Positions 41,433-51,840 of a DNA stretch of 64,000 nucleotides are shown in pieces. The notes beneath the pieces are model-generated. The model was given only the letters and a program-made list of their open reading frames with translations. It had not been told where the DNA came from and did no database searches. This DNA is from a bacterium (GTDB lineage: Bacteria; Planctomycetota; Planctomycetia; Planctomycetales; Planctomycetaceae): positions 1-64,000 of the forward strand of contig WGME01000025.1 of NCBI GenBank assembly GCA_016125225.1, in the 5' to 3' direction. Numbering within the stretch: the stretch's first letter is position 1; every line of letters starts with the position of its first letter. Both the position numbers and the translations under genes were made by a program.

Positions 41433-42254
41433 GCGGGGAACTGGGGTGCCTATTCCAGCGTTTTCTGGGAAAGTTGGCTACTGCTGTCGGCCAGTAAAAT
41501 TGCACGGCTCCGCGCTCGCATGGAATTATCGTCAAAGACAGAGTCTCTTGTGACGTGTTGGTGGATGTACTCAGGTCAGTGGGGAGAACATCGATTTCCC
41601 CGAGGGATTCCGACCTTCCGCAAGCGAGTCACTCCCTCATCTGTTGCGGACCGGACGACTGTGGCGGGCCAATTCTTTCGCCACGGTTGACCCTGTAGAG
41701 GGGCATGGTACGATCAAAGAAGCGCGACAAAGGCGGTCCGTCCGGGTCAACTTCGTCGCCTGACAAGCCCTTCACAACCAGTCGAGAAGTCGGCGGCGGC
41801 CAGCGTCTCCTGCTCATCGGTCTGGAACGAGCTTTCGATTTCCTGGGGAGTTTGCCTGGCAGACCGCGGGAATCGGGCATGTGTTGGCGTTTCGAGTCTT
41901 AATGTTTGATCGGGTCGATCAGGATGTTTTCTGTCTGGCACGGGCTGATGTGGTTCTGGCTGCGTTTCCGCAGTCACCATGTCGTGCCGGTTGCCGTACC
42001 GGTGCAGCTGACGGAACCGACGGCCACAAATGGACTTACCCCTGTGGTAGGTCGCGTGGCTCGGGTCTCCTCGCCGCACGGTTGGACTGTGGCAGCCCGC
42101 TGCCGCGGCCCCGCACCTCCTGAAGACCGTGGTCTTGTCATGCGACCGACGTGGCCCGCACCGAGCTTGTTCTCCCACCGATGGCCAGCCCCAAACGGGC
42201 GTGGTCTGCTGCGGAAACCATAAATTCTCGTCGAAGCAACATCGGGTCCATTTC
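41433..42254 (+). other. Gap before rny with two weak small frames
   Basis: Two plus-strand frames are visible: 41705-41902 (65 codons, MVRSKKRDKGG...) and 41906-42223 (105 codons, basic, Trp-rich). Neither has a clear ribosome site or a recognised motif, and codon choice is not convincing. I treat the gap as the leader region of the RNase Y gene, with small genes possible. Confidence 0.4.
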
Positions 42255-43796
42255 ATGTCCGACATCATGATTCCACTGATCACCCTTGTGGTGGGCGGTG
42301 CGCTCGGTTATTTCGCGGAACGTGCCATTCGCGGACGTGCCTTTAAAACGCGGGATGATCTGCTGCAGGAAGCCCAGCGCGACGCGGACAACATCAAGAA
42401 AACTGCCGAGCTGACCGCCAAGGAAGAACTTCTCAAACGCCGGGAAGACGCCGAACGCGATCTGCTGGCTACCCGCGAAGAACTTCGCCAGCACGAACGC
42501 CATCTCGATAAACGGGAATCGTCGCTGGAAGAACTGCAGGAAGGCATCATCAAACGAGAACGCATGCTGGAAACGACCCAGCAGAAGCTGACCGACCGCT
42601 CCAAAGCCGTCGAAGCCCGCGAACGCGAACTCGACCGAATGCTGAAGCAGGAACAGGAACAGCTCTTTCAGATCAGCGGGCTCGATAAGCAGGCCGCTAC
42701 CGGCATGCTGCTCGATCGACTCGAAAATCAGCTCAGCACTGAAACGGGCGCGCTCATCATCAAGCATGAGCAGGATCTCAAGATGCGCAGCGAACAGATG
42801 GCGCGAGAGATCATCGGCATGGCGATTCAACGCTATGCGTCGGCGCATACATCCGAAGCCACGATTTCTTCGATCGATATTCCCAGCGATGAAATGAAGG
42901 GTCGCATCATCGGCCGCGAAGGTCGCAACATTCGGGCCTTCGAAAAAGCCACCGGCGTCGATGTGATTGTTGATGATACCCCCGGCGTGGTTGTGGTCTC
43001 TGCGTTCGATAGTGTCCGTCGTGAAGTCGCCCGGCAGTCACTCAACAAGCTGATTCAGGATGGCCGTATTCATCCCACCCGGATTGACGAAGTGGTGGCT
43101 GAAACGCAGAAGGAAATGGATTCGTTCATCCGTAAGCAGGGGATTGAAGCGGCTCAGGAAGCGGGGGTTCCGAACCTTCACGAAAAGCTTCTCGACCTGA
43201 TGGGCCGCCTCTACTTCCGTACCAGCTACAGCCAGAACGTGTTGCGTCACTCCATCGAAGTGGCCCACCTGACCGCACTTATGGCCGAGCAGTTGGGTCT
43301 TGATGCCCGACTCGCTCGTCGCTGCGGCTTCCTGCACGATATCGGCAAAGCCGCTGACCACGAGATGGAAGGGGGCCACCCCGCAGTCGGTGCTGAGTTG
43401 CTCAAGCGCTACGGTGAAAAAGTGGAAGTGGTGCACGCGGCCGGTGGGCATCACGACGACATTCGTGTCGATTACATCTACACCGTGCTGGTGGCGGCAG
43501 CGGATGCCTGTTCGGCATCACGTCCCGGTGCCCGCCGTGAAACTCTCGAAAAATACATTCGCCGTCTCGAAGAACTCGAAGCGATTGCGTGTGGCTTTCC
43601 CGGTGTTGAGCAAGCCTATGCCGTGCAGGCCGGGCGGGAAATTCGCGTGGCGGTTGATCCCACGGAGATCACCGACCGCGAAGCCGCCAAAATGTGCCGT
43701 GACATCGCCACGGCCATCGAACAGAGCCTGACCTATCCCGGCGAAGTGAAAGTCACGGTGCTGCGAGAAACCCGCGTCGTGGAATACGCCCGGTAA
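42255..43796 (+). CDS. rny: Ribonuclease Y
   Basis: 513 residues from ATG 42255 ([20 protein letters not shown]), the usual length; upstream in-frame codons are not coding. Order: membrane anchor (1-20), long coiled coil (about 30-200), KH RNA-binding domain ([29 protein letters not shown], about 215-245), HD domain ([17 protein letters not shown], about 360) with [10 protein letters not shown], then the C-terminal domain ending [15 protein letters not shown]. It starts bulk mRNA decay by endonucleolytic cuts at the membrane. Confidence 0.95.
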   Translation: MSDIMIPLITLVVGGALGYFAERAIRGRAFKTRDDLLQEAQRDADNIKKTAELTAKEELLKRREDAERDLLATREELRQHERHLDKRESSLEELQEGIIKRERMLETTQQKLTDRSKAVEARERELDRMLKQEQEQLFQISGLDKQAATGMLLDRLENQLSTETGALIIKHEQDLKMRSEQMAREIIGMAIQRYASAHTSEATISSIDIPSDEMKGRIIGREGRNIRAFEKATGVDVIVDDTPGVVVVSAFDSVRREVARQSLNKLIQDGRIHPTRIDEVVAETQKEMDSFIRKQGIEAAQEAGVPNLHEKLLDLMGRLYFRTSYSQNVLRHSIEVAHLTALMAEQLGLDARLARRCGFLHDIGKAADHEMEGGHPAVGAELLKRYGEKVEVVHAAGGHHDDIRVDYIYTVLVAAADACSASRPGARRETLEKYIRRLEELEAIACGFPGVEQAYAVQAGREIRVAVDPTEITDREAAKMCRDIATAIEQSLTYPGEVKVTVLRETRVVEYAR

Positions 43797-43803
43797 ACGG
43801 ATT

Positions 43804-43937
43804 CGCGAGCGAGGGGCGTGAGCCCCCTGATTGTGTGTCGAAAACAGACACTCTGTAAGCATTCGCAAGAGAAGCATTCGCGAGCAACCCGGACGTGGGA
43901 CGACCATTCAGGGGGCTCACGCCCCCCGCTCGCGGGT
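43804..43937. repeat. Inverted-repeat intergenic element (about 130 bp)
   Basis: CGCGAGCGAGGGGCGTGAGC-CCCCTGA at the left pairs with TCAGGGGGCTCACGCCCCCCGCTCGCG at the right. The bases between are A-rich and not coding. This build (a GC-rich 'GAGGGGCGTGAGCCCCC' palindromic end on both sides) is typical of small non-autonomous elements that are repeated in planctomycete genomes. It also lies between two convergent genes and could act as a terminator. Confidence 0.65.
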
Positions 43938-43938
43938 T

Positions 43939-45003
43939 TTACGCCGCGCGCCATTCTTCCGGGTATTGGTCGCTCGGGGCGATGGCGACGATGCGTTCCG
44001 ATGTCAGGATGGCATCCACCAGATCGCGTGGGTATTCCTTGCGGCGCGTCTTTTGGGGCTGCAGGCCGAGATCGAGCCAATCTTTCTCGGCCGTGACGCG
44101 CGATTCGAGGTGGAACAAGTTTGACGGGGACGTTTCGGTGATGAACCAGCCGTAGTCTCGCAAAGCGACGGCGAGAATTTTGGCAGTCTCACGCGTGCGC
44201 AACGTCAGTTCTTGCGGCAGGGAATTCAGCCAGACATCAATCTCCTGGTCGGTCACTCGCAAGGCAAACCGGGTTCCCGCGGGAATACCGGCTTTGGCTC
44301 CGTGTGGGAATTCGGCCTTAAGAGCCGGGGCCACGAATTCGCTGCCGGAGATGTTGGGGACCGACATCGACAAGGCGTGTTCAATCACACCGGCTTGTAC
44401 TTCCTCAGGTCGCACCAGTCCCGCCAGAAAAGGTAGGCCCGAGCCGCGTGATCCCAGAAACCCGTCCTCTTTCGTCCGGTAGTCGCCGGAGACCATATTG
44501 GCGTGAGCCGCATTAATGACCTGCAGCCGATAATCGACTTTATCAAGATCCCATTCCAGGCCGTTTTGGGCATCGAGCACGATCAGCGCTGCTTCAGGCC
44601 CAGCGGCGGGTTTCCAGGCGGGGTTCCAGGGCATTTTTCCCACCAGATTCGTGGGCCAGAAAACCTTGATGGGAGTCGGCCCTAAACTGGTCGCGGCATC
44701 GTGCACCGGATAGGTATGCGTATCGATGGTCACCTGAAACCGGCTGGTGCGAAGACCGCGATCATCCAGAAACATACTCCCGACCAGTCGCTTCGAATCC
44801 GGATGCTGCGGCAGATGTTCAACCCGCACATTCCAGGGCGCTTTCGGTCCGAAGGGGCGCAGTCGTGGCTGTTCCGCCTCGGCCGGTTGGGCCAGTAACG
44901 GCCGCCCCGTCAGTATCCCCAAACTCGATATCGCACCAGCTATAAAAGCGCGCCGCGAACGTTGTCTTGCTGTCGTTCTGTGCGTGATATCTGTTCGATC
45001 CAT
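43939..45003 (-). CDS. Tat-exported hypothetical protein
   Basis: 354 residues from ATG 45003 (MDRTDITHRTT). The N-terminus carries a twin-arginine signal (SRRAFIAGAISSLGILTG then PLLAQPAEA). The mature part contains RFQVTIDTHTYPVHDAATSLG, ALIVLDAQNGLEWDLDKVDYR and RETAKILAVALRDYGWFITETS, seen in planctomycete exported proteins of unknown function. It ends 16 bases inside the inverted-repeat element. A folded extracytoplasmic role is the only safe inference. Confidence 0.7.
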   Translation of the reverse strand: MDRTDITHRTTARQRSRRAFIAGAISSLGILTGRPLLAQPAEAEQPRLRPFGPKAPWNVRVEHLPQHPDSKRLVGSMFLDDRGLRTSRFQVTIDTHTYPVHDAATSLGPTPIKVFWPTNLVGKMPWNPAWKPAAGPEAALIVLDAQNGLEWDLDKVDYRLQVINAAHANMVSGDYRTKEDGFLGSRGSGLPFLAGLVRPEEVQAGVIEHALSMSVPNISGSEFVAPALKAEFPHGAKAGIPAGTRFALRVTDQEIDVWLNSLPQELTLRTRETAKILAVALRDYGWFITETSPSNLFHLESRVTAEKDWLDLGLQPQKTRRKEYPRDLVDAILTSERIVAIAPSDQYPEEWRAA

Positions 45004-45375
45004 GCTGATTGTTCCGGACGCTGTCAAATCTGCGAACTAGCGCAGCATAGTCTGATGTATACCACCGCTGACAGACCAATCGGGACGAGACGCTTTGAAG
45101 AGTCGGAAATTCCCGTGCTGTCTGAACTTGAATACTTCTGGCTGAATTCTGAGAGATTTCCGGCAATAGCCGCCGAAGTTCATGGGAATCGGCAGATTGC
45201 TCTGGACACGTTGGCCCTCCGAGAACTATATCCCCGCCTCTCTTTCCAAGCCTATCACCAATGTTACAGCACAGTCCGGTGAACTGGTCCCTACCATCAC
45301 CACCGGGCGCGTCTGCGCGTCTGCTCTGACACTAAAGACACAGGTTGCATTGTGGGAAAACAGCCGGGGGTATCC
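45004..45375. other. Divergent promoter region between the Tat protein and CapD-type genes
   Basis: About 370 bases with no credible gene; short frames overlap each other on both strands. It should hold the divergent promoters of the two neighbouring genes. Confidence 0.45.
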
Positions 45376-47292
45376 ATGCTGACGGTGGGGACTTCAATGC
45401 CGTCTCGTCGACATTCGCAGCCGTGGCGAGCACGGGGGGCCATGGGCATTCGCTTTGCCAAATTGTTCCCCGTCTATATCGGTCTCTATGCGGCATCTTT
45501 GACCTTCTCGATGCTGTTGCGGCACGACTTTCAACCCAGCCCGATCACGCTGCGCGATTTTCCGAGCAAGCTGGCCGTGGCCCTCACCGTCAAAATGCTG
45601 GTCTTCGTGGCTTCGCGTGAATGGCTGAGGCGTCATCGGCATACTTCACTGCAAGACATGCTGCACGTGGTGGTGACCGCTTCGATCAATCTCACCCTGT
45701 TGTTTGGACTTTACTTCATCAGCGGTGGTCCGCTCACTCCCGGTCGTTCGACATTGATCATCGATGCCGTGCTGTCGGTAGTCGGCGTGATGGGGTTACG
45801 CGCCGGATTGCGGTTATGGTCGCGCCGCGAAGGCTCTCTATCACGGAAGCGGCCACTCGAACGGACGTTGGTATTCGCCAATGAAAAAACGGCCGCGAAG
45901 ATGTGTCGGATGTTGTCATCGACCCGATCCAACTTGAAAGTCGTCGGCATTTACGATGTCACCTGCCATGCTCAGCAATTCCTGGTGCAGGGTGTTCCGC
46001 TGATGGGGCCACCAGAGTCATTAGAACAAGCCGCACGAGTAGTGCGTGCTTCGGTCGTACTGGTTCCAGCGAGTACTCCAGGTCGACAATTGCGGGACAT
46101 CTTCAATGCCTGTGCCCCGGTGAATCTCGAAGTTCGCATGATGCCGCTGGTGGAAGAACTCGTGGAAGGCCGGTTCAAACTGGGCCCCCGCGATATCGAG
46201 ATTTCCGACCTGTTGCGACGGGAACCCAATCAACTCGACATGGCCAGCATCTGCGGTTATGTCACGAATCAAACCGTGCTGGTAACCGGTGCGGCGGGGA
46301 GTATCGGCAGTGAACTCTGTCGGCAACTCCGGGCGCTCAAGCCCGCCCGTTTGATTCTGCTCGATCAATCGGAAAGTGGCATCTTCGGCGTCGAACAAGA
46401 GTTTCTGCAGAAACCAGTTCCCGAGGTTGAACTCGATTATGTGATTGCCGACATCTGCGATGAAGCGACCATTCACCAGGTGATTGGTGATCTGCGTCCT
46501 GATCTCATCTTCCATGCGGCGGCTTACAAGCATGTGCCCTTGATGGAGCACAACCCGCGTGAAGCCGTACGGAACAATATCATTGGGACCAAGACCGTGG
46601 CCGATGCCGCATTGGCCCACGGCGTGAAACGGTTCGTGTTGATTTCCACCGATAAAGCCGTGCGACCGTCGAGCCTGATGGGTTCCACCAAGCTGATGGC
46701 CGAGCGCTGTATTCATGCCTTGCATGGCCGTGGCGAGACGGAATTCCTCGCCGTGCGATTTGGCAATGTCCTCAACTCTGCGGGGAGTGTGGTGCCGACA
46801 TTCCGGGCGCAGATTCAAGCGGGCGGGCCGATCACGGTCACGCATCCCGATATGGAACGTTACTTCATGACCATTCCCGAAGCGGTGCAACTGGTGTTGC
46901 AGGCGGGGGCGATTGGTCAATCGGGCGATGTGCTCATTCTCGATATGGGCGAACCAGTCAAGATCGTCGATCTGGCAAAGGACATGATTCTGCTGTCAGG
47001 GCTGCGATTTCCCGAAGATATCGATATCGCGTTTTCTGGCATTCGTCCTGGGGAAAAATTGCGGGAAGAACTGTTCTACGAAACGGAAAATGGTTCCGAA
47101 CGCATTCACGACAAGATCTTCCGCTGTGTTCCCCCGGCGACTCCCTATGCCACGCTGATGACTCAGGTGGCCGGCCTCCGCAAGCAACTGCATGCCCCGC
47201 CACAGCAACTGAAAGTGGCGCTCAAAGAGGCCGTCCAAGTGTGGGTCGATGACTTCGGTCAGGTGGATAAGCAGCAATCGCGGGCCGCTTAA
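45376..47292 (+). CDS. CapD/FlaA1-type polysaccharide biosynthesis dehydratase
   Basis: 638 residues from ATG 45376. An N-terminal membrane part has about four spans (VYIGLYAASLTFSMLL, VTASINLTLLFGLYFISG, ...), followed by a CoA-binding-like Rossmann unit (TRSNLKVVGIYDVTCHAQ) and the short-chain dehydrogenase domain: VLVTGAAGSIGSELCRQ (NAD loop, about 285), HAAAYKHVPLMEHNP, STDKAVRPSSLMGSTKLMAE and GDVLILDMGEPVKI. This is the UDP-sugar 4,6-dehydratase/epimerase class for capsule or O-polymer synthesis. The stop overlaps the convergent DsbD-like stop by 4 bases. Confidence 0.9.
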   Translation: MLTVGTSMPSRRHSQPWRARGAMGIRFAKLFPVYIGLYAASLTFSMLLRHDFQPSPITLRDFPSKLAVALTVKMLVFVASREWLRRHRHTSLQDMLHVVVTASINLTLLFGLYFISGGPLTPGRSTLIIDAVLSVVGVMGLRAGLRLWSRREGSLSRKRPLERTLVFANEKTAAKMCRMLSSTRSNLKVVGIYDVTCHAQQFLVQGVPLMGPPESLEQAARVVRASVVLVPASTPGRQLRDIFNACAPVNLEVRMMPLVEELVEGRFKLGPRDIEISDLLRREPNQLDMASICGYVTNQTVLVTGAAGSIGSELCRQLRALKPARLILLDQSESGIFGVEQEFLQKPVPEVELDYVIADICDEATIHQVIGDLRPDLIFHAAAYKHVPLMEHNPREAVRNNIIGTKTVADAALAHGVKRFVLISTDKAVRPSSLMGSTKLMAERCIHALHGRGETEFLAVRFGNVLNSAGSVVPTFRAQIQAGGPITVTHPDMERYFMTIPEAVQLVLQAGAIGQSGDVLILDMGEPVKIVDLAKDMILLSGLRFPEDIDIAFSGIRPGEKLREELFYETENGSERIHDKIFRCVPPATPYATLMTQVAGLRKQLHAPPQQLKVALKEAVQVWVDDFGQVDKQQSRAA

Positions 47293-49934
47293 CGTCCGGC
47301 AATGTCGATGTTTCCCATCTCGCGGCGGCGGCCGGTCATTTGCCAGTGCTCCCACTGCGACCAGCCGTAATCGAGGAACTTGGTAAACTCACCATCGGAC
47401 CGTTCATAGCCGATGTAGGCCGCGAGAATCTGCTTGCCGTCGGGTGACACCACCGCATACGACGGCAAGGAAACGTCACCGAACCAGTTGACCTGCAGAT
47501 TCAAATTGCGTGCGAGGATTTCTTCCGAGAGCGTGTTATCGGTAATGACGGGAACTTTGTCGGCATAGAGTTGAACCGCGACATACCTGCCGATCCGTTC
47601 CTTGTTCTCCGGCTGCTGCATCTTCTTTTCCATGCGGCGGCAATTCACGCAATTCACGCCAGTGAAGTCGAGCAATAACGGGCGTTGCAACTGAGCGGCA
47701 ACCGGTTGGGCCTGCTGCAGATTCAAGGCAAACAGTAACCCGTGATCTTCGAGCGTGGGGCCAAGGTTTGTCTCGCTGCCGTTCAACCGAGGCGGGGCAA
47801 ACGCGATCACCTGATCCATCACCACGCCAGCGGCCCGTTCGGGCTGCAGAATCAAAAAGCCCAGCAGCCCGGTAAAACCGAGAAAGACAATCGCCAGCAG
47901 CCCGCGACCCGTCGAGAGATGATCAACCGGCGTATCGTGCGCAAACCGGAATAGGCCAAACAGGTACATGGCGATGGTCAGCGACAACACGAACCAACTC
48001 AGCATGACCATGGCAAAGTTGAAGACCAGGGGTTGAGGATTCCAGGCGAGGTCCGCGACACCAAAGAATTTGATCGCGGCACCAATTTCGACCAGGCCCA
48101 TGACCACTTTCACCGAGTTCATCCAACCGCCGCTTTTGGGCAATTTCTTGAGCAGTCCCGGTAACAAAGCCAGCACGAAGAAGGGCGATGCGAATGCCGC
48201 CCCGAAGGCCATCATTCCTAGCACGGGCCAGTAGACATTCCCCTGAGCGGCGGAGACCAATAGCGTGCCTGCCACTGCAAACGTGCAGGTGAACGATGTC
48301 AGCGTGAAGGTGAGAGCCATGAAGATGGCACCGAGATAGCTCCCGGTCCCCTCATGCATGGCCGACCAGGTGAGCAGCGACGTCGGCACACGGATTTCAA
48401 AGGCACCGAGCATGTTCAAACCGAAGGCCACAAACACCGAACCGATGATCAGATTCATGAAGCCGTTGTTGGCCAATTCATTCAGCTTTGTCGCACCGAA
48501 CAGGAACGAAATACCGACGCCCAGCACGGTAAAGGCCACAACAATCGAGCCGCAGTAAACCAAGGCCAAAACCCATGGCCGCTTGTGATTCTGTTCGCTT
48601 TGCTTCAGGAAGAAGCCCACGGTGATGGGTACCATGGGGAACGAGCACGGAGTTAAAAGGGCGAGGAATCCGCCGCCGATGCAGAGCAGCAGAAACGGCA
48701 TCAGGGCCTGATCCTGCAGCTTCTGAGCCGCCTCCGGAGCTTCTCCCGCGAGAATGGCCATCGTTTCCGCAGCGATGCGTTGCCCTTCTGGTTCAGACGC
48801 TTCTCCATTCTCTGGAACCGCAGCTTCGGGTTCTTCGACGACACCGAACGGCGAAGGAGGATCGGCCTCCGCGACAACAGCACCTTCGGCGAGCGGAGCA
48901 CCGACGGCAAAGTTCATGGTCTTCAAAGGTTTGCACTGGTTCTCATCACAGACCTGATAGGCGATTTCGCCTTCAATCGCATAATCGCCAGCGCCGCTGC
49001 CAGTGACTTCAAACTCACGGGTCCAGGTGACTTCGCCGAAGTACGCCTGCAAGGTGATCTCATCCGTCGGCTTTTCGATCACATAAGGACGATCCGCAAC
49101 AAACCCATCTCCCAGGGGACTCAAGTTACGGATTTTCAGCATTTCGATGGTAGTCGGTTCCGCTCCCAGTCCTTCCTGCGTCAATGCATAGGTATGCCAG
49201 CCAGCATCGAGCTTGGCAGTGATTGCCAGCTTCACCTTCTCACCCGGGGCAGCATTGGTGGGGGTGAGGGCGATGTAGTATTCAATCGGATCAGGTGTGG
49301 AGTCCACTCCGCGTGCAGGACGAAACATCTCGTCATAGGGGTTGTTCGCGCTGACGATCGATTCATCAGGCACAACCATTGGTTGCCCCATCACCTGAGC
49401 CATCAGATCAAACTTGAATGCGGGCAGAATCTGGATGCAGAGACCACCGGCAGCACCGCTGCAGTACTGGCCTTCCAGTTTGCCATTCGCATGGACAATC
49501 GAGGCATCGGGCTGCACACGAAACATCCGCGACCAAGTCACCTTGTCGTGAAACTTGGTCACCTCTTGTTGCAGTCCGGGGTCAAAAGCGGTTTTCCCTT
49601 CGTGGTCGGGAGTCCATTGCTCACCGATGGCTTCCAACCCGGTGACATCGAACTTGATCCGCGTGCTGACCGGTCCGTCGGTGCCGTAGATATAGAAACC
49701 CTCCGGCAGAGTGGCGGTCATCGATAGCGTGACCATCTCGCCCGGTCGGACCGCTTCGGGTGTCAGCTTGGCCGTGAATTCGGCTTTCGGTGTTTTCGAA
49801 CGGAGCGGGGCTTTGCCGCCCAGCAGGTCGTTCAAATCGCCGACCTGAGCCGTCGCCAGCACGGGACTACAGGCCCAGAACCATCCCAGAAGCGCGAGCG
49901 ATCCCATCGCCCGGAGAACAAATCGCAGCATCAT
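47289..49934 (-). CDS. DsbD-like thiol:disulfide interchange protein
   Basis: 881 residues from ATG 49934, with GAAGG ahead. A signal peptide is followed by two DsbD-N-like beta domains (AEFTAKLTPEAVRPGEMVTLSMTA and a second copy from about 215). An acidic linker precedes the eight-span DsbD core (GGFLALLTPCSFPMVPITVGFFLKQ, FTCTFAVAGTLLVS) with its two Cys, and a C-terminal thioredoxin-like domain has DFTGVNCVNCRRMEKKM (CVNC, about 785). It passes electrons from the cytoplasm to periplasmic thiols or supports cytochrome c maturation. The length is typical for planctomycete two-domain forms. It is convergent with the CapD gene. Confidence 0.9.
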   Translation of the reverse strand: MMLRFVLRAMGSLALLGWFWACSPVLATAQVGDLNDLLGGKAPLRSKTPKAEFTAKLTPEAVRPGEMVTLSMTATLPEGFYIYGTDGPVSTRIKFDVTGLEAIGEQWTPDHEGKTAFDPGLQQEVTKFHDKVTWSRMFRVQPDASIVHANGKLEGQYCSGAAGGLCIQILPAFKFDLMAQVMGQPMVVPDESIVSANNPYDEMFRPARGVDSTPDPIEYYIALTPTNAAPGEKVKLAITAKLDAGWHTYALTQEGLGAEPTTIEMLKIRNLSPLGDGFVADRPYVIEKPTDEITLQAYFGEVTWTREFEVTGSGAGDYAIEGEIAYQVCDENQCKPLKTMNFAVGAPLAEGAVVAEADPPSPFGVVEEPEAAVPENGEASEPEGQRIAAETMAILAGEAPEAAQKLQDQALMPFLLLCIGGGFLALLTPCSFPMVPITVGFFLKQSEQNHKRPWVLALVYCGSIVVAFTVLGVGISFLFGATKLNELANNGFMNLIIGSVFVAFGLNMLGAFEIRVPTSLLTWSAMHEGTGSYLGAIFMALTFTLTSFTCTFAVAGTLLVSAAQGNVYWPVLGMMAFGAAFASPFFVLALLPGLLKKLPKSGGWMNSVKVVMGLVEIGAAIKFFGVADLAWNPQPLVFNFAMVMLSWFVLSLTIAMYLFGLFRFAHDTPVDHLSTGRGLLAIVFLGFTGLLGFLILQPERAAGVVMDQVIAFAPPRLNGSETNLGPTLEDHGLLFALNLQQAQPVAAQLQRPLLLDFTGVNCVNCRRMEKKMQQPENKERIGRYVAVQLYADKVPVITDNTLSEEILARNLNLQVNWFGDVSLPSYAVVSPDGKQILAAYIGYERSDGEFTKFLDYGWSQWEHWQMTGRRREMGNIDIAGR

Positions 49935-50261
49935 TGCATCCTTCTCGAACTGCCCCATGTGCGACAATCCATGTCACACGGCAGGGCCGCAACCCGCAAA
50001 GCCAGTACCAAAAGTCTTACGAAAACTTACGACGGACGAGCCTCGTTTGCCGGTTCAGCAACATTGTTTCTTTGGCAGAGTACCGTAAACATCGATCACA
50101 GTTTATGTTAGCGGGGGAAGTTTTTTCCGGCCAGTCGTCAGAAAGAACCGAATTCTGGTGTCACTCCGGCTCTACGGATATCACAAGCCGGTACAGTCCT
50201 TGGCTTTGACGTCTGTTTCCGGGCTGACAACCTGAGTCTCGATGTACTTTAGTGAGCAAAA

Positions 50262-51545
50262 ATGACAAACGGTGACAAAAAATCTCGGCCGGTGTCTCTG
50301 CCCCTTGCTCAGATTTCAGCGAATTGGTCCCCGCTGTTGATCCTGGGGGCTCTGCTCTGGTGGGGCTTGGCCCTCTGTCCCGTGGTCGCCTATGGTCAGA
50401 ACGCAAAGCGGCTCAATATCAGCGACAAGGGACTCGATTACTACGGTCCGGAGACCAATAACCCGTTTGCTACACTGCTGGATCGGGTTGCCGCCGGAGA
50501 GGTTTCGCTGGAATATCACCCGGAGCAAGGTTATCTCCCCGCATTGTTGCGGGAGTTGCAGATTCCCGTGGAATCGCAATTGCTGCTCTTCTCGAAAAGC
50601 TCACTGCAATCCGGACATATCGGGCCGAAATCTCCACGGGCCTTGTACTTCAACGACGAGATCTGCCTCGGTTGGATTCCCGATGCTCCGCTGATTGAGC
50701 TGATGGCACAAGACCCCGTCAAAGGCAGCATGTTTTACGCGATTCCACAGGACGAAAGTGGCTTTCACGCCAGTCGCGAGCAACGCTGCAATGGCTGCCA
50801 TGCCACCTCGCGTTCGGCTTATGTGCCAGGGTTTCTACTTCGTTCGTTTGAAACCAACAGTCGTGGCGGGCTGGTTTCGGGACGTGCCAAGGTGACACAG
50901 GCGACCCCGATTGATGTCCGTTGGGGGGGCTGGTACATCACCGGCGAATCGCCTTCGCAACCTCACCGGGGAAATCTGGTCAGTGCGGAAGATCATGCTC
51001 AGCATCGGGATCAACCGCTATTTCGCGGTGCCTTACCTGATTTGTCGCCCTTGGTCGATTTGCAGATTTATCCCCATCCGAATAGCGATTTGGCAGCGGC
51101 GATGCTGATGGATCACTTCAGTGATACCTACAACCTGCTAGTGCGAGCGGGGACGGAAGCCCGATTGGGTGAAGAAGTTACGGTTATTGATGACTTGGTG
51201 ACGGCGCTGTTATGTCTCGATGAGGCACCACTGTTAGGGCCGGTGAAGGGAGTGGGAGGGTTTTCCACCGCTTATGAGAAGCTGGGGCCTGCCGATTCCA
51301 AAGGCCGTTCGCTCCGGGAGTTCGATCTGCAGACACGCCTGTTCCGGTGGGGCATGAGTCCCATGGTCTACACGCCCACGTTCCAGCAATTGCCAGATGC
51401 GGTTCGGCTAGATGTGGACCGCCAGATCACGGCTCTGTTGACCGGCGAAACGCCGTGGCCCGAATCGGCACCCGCACGATCGAAGGCCGATCGAGAGGTC
51501 GCGTTGTCCATTCTACGGGAAACCCTCTCGGAATGGACTCGCTGA
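50262..51545 (+). CDS. Exported protein with a c-type heme motif
   Basis: 427 residues. An N-terminal membrane/signal segment (SPLLILGALLWWGLALCPVVAYG, about 22-45) precedes the mature part. QRCNGCHATSRSA (about 175) gives one CxxCH heme site with nearby aromatic residues, and VRWGGWYITGES and LMDHFSDTYNLL recur in cytochrome-like planctomycete proteins. The protein probably faces the periplasm, consistent with the DsbD-like gene next door. A distal Met ligand cannot be picked with confidence. The 294 bases before it hold nothing recognised. Confidence 0.75.
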   Translation: MTNGDKKSRPVSLPLAQISANWSPLLILGALLWWGLALCPVVAYGQNAKRLNISDKGLDYYGPETNNPFATLLDRVAAGEVSLEYHPEQGYLPALLRELQIPVESQLLLFSKSSLQSGHIGPKSPRALYFNDEICLGWIPDAPLIELMAQDPVKGSMFYAIPQDESGFHASREQRCNGCHATSRSAYVPGFLLRSFETNSRGGLVSGRAKVTQATPIDVRWGGWYITGESPSQPHRGNLVSAEDHAQHRDQPLFRGALPDLSPLVDLQIYPHPNSDLAAAMLMDHFSDTYNLLVRAGTEARLGEEVTVIDDLVTALLCLDEAPLLGPVKGVGGFSTAYEKLGPADSKGRSLREFDLQTRLFRWGMSPMVYTPTFQQLPDAVRLDVDRQITALLTGETPWPESAPARSKADREVALSILRETLSEWTR

Positions 51546-51840
51546 AGCCGCTGTACACCGATCCCCCTCGTTTATGCCAGACTGATGTTTGCATCACTTC
51601 CCGAGATCGGGGTAGGATGTGCCGGTCGGCTGAAGTGTGCCGATTACATTAACTGGGTCGCATCGGCGGAGTTCCAGTGCAGATCCCTGCATGCCGTGGG
51701 GAGTTGCCCCCGGATCGCTGGTGGGGACGTTCCTCGGACGTCGATACCAGTAGCGATTATATGGATTCGCCAAACTAGAGAATTCGAGACGGGCGGTGAT
51801 TGCAGTGGCTTCGAAGACCAATCTTCAACGGAGTTCAACA
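51546..51840. other. Leader between the heme protein and the 749-residue protein
   Basis: About 295 bases without a credible gene. TTGCAT-like and TATATGG sequences near 51755 could be promoter parts for the next gene; the evidence is weak. Confidence 0.35.

Noticed and set aside
41747-42283. Minus-strand frame of 178 codons ahead of rny
   Set aside because: Arg/His/Pro-rich composition, no ribosome site, and it runs into the rny start region.
46021-46920. Minus-strand frame of 299 codons over the CapD-type gene
   Set aside because: His/Arg-rich antisense shadow; the plus strand has all dehydratase motifs.
48780-49727. Plus-strand frame of 315 codons over the DsbD-like gene
   Set aside because: Antisense shadow of a complete DsbD-like protein.
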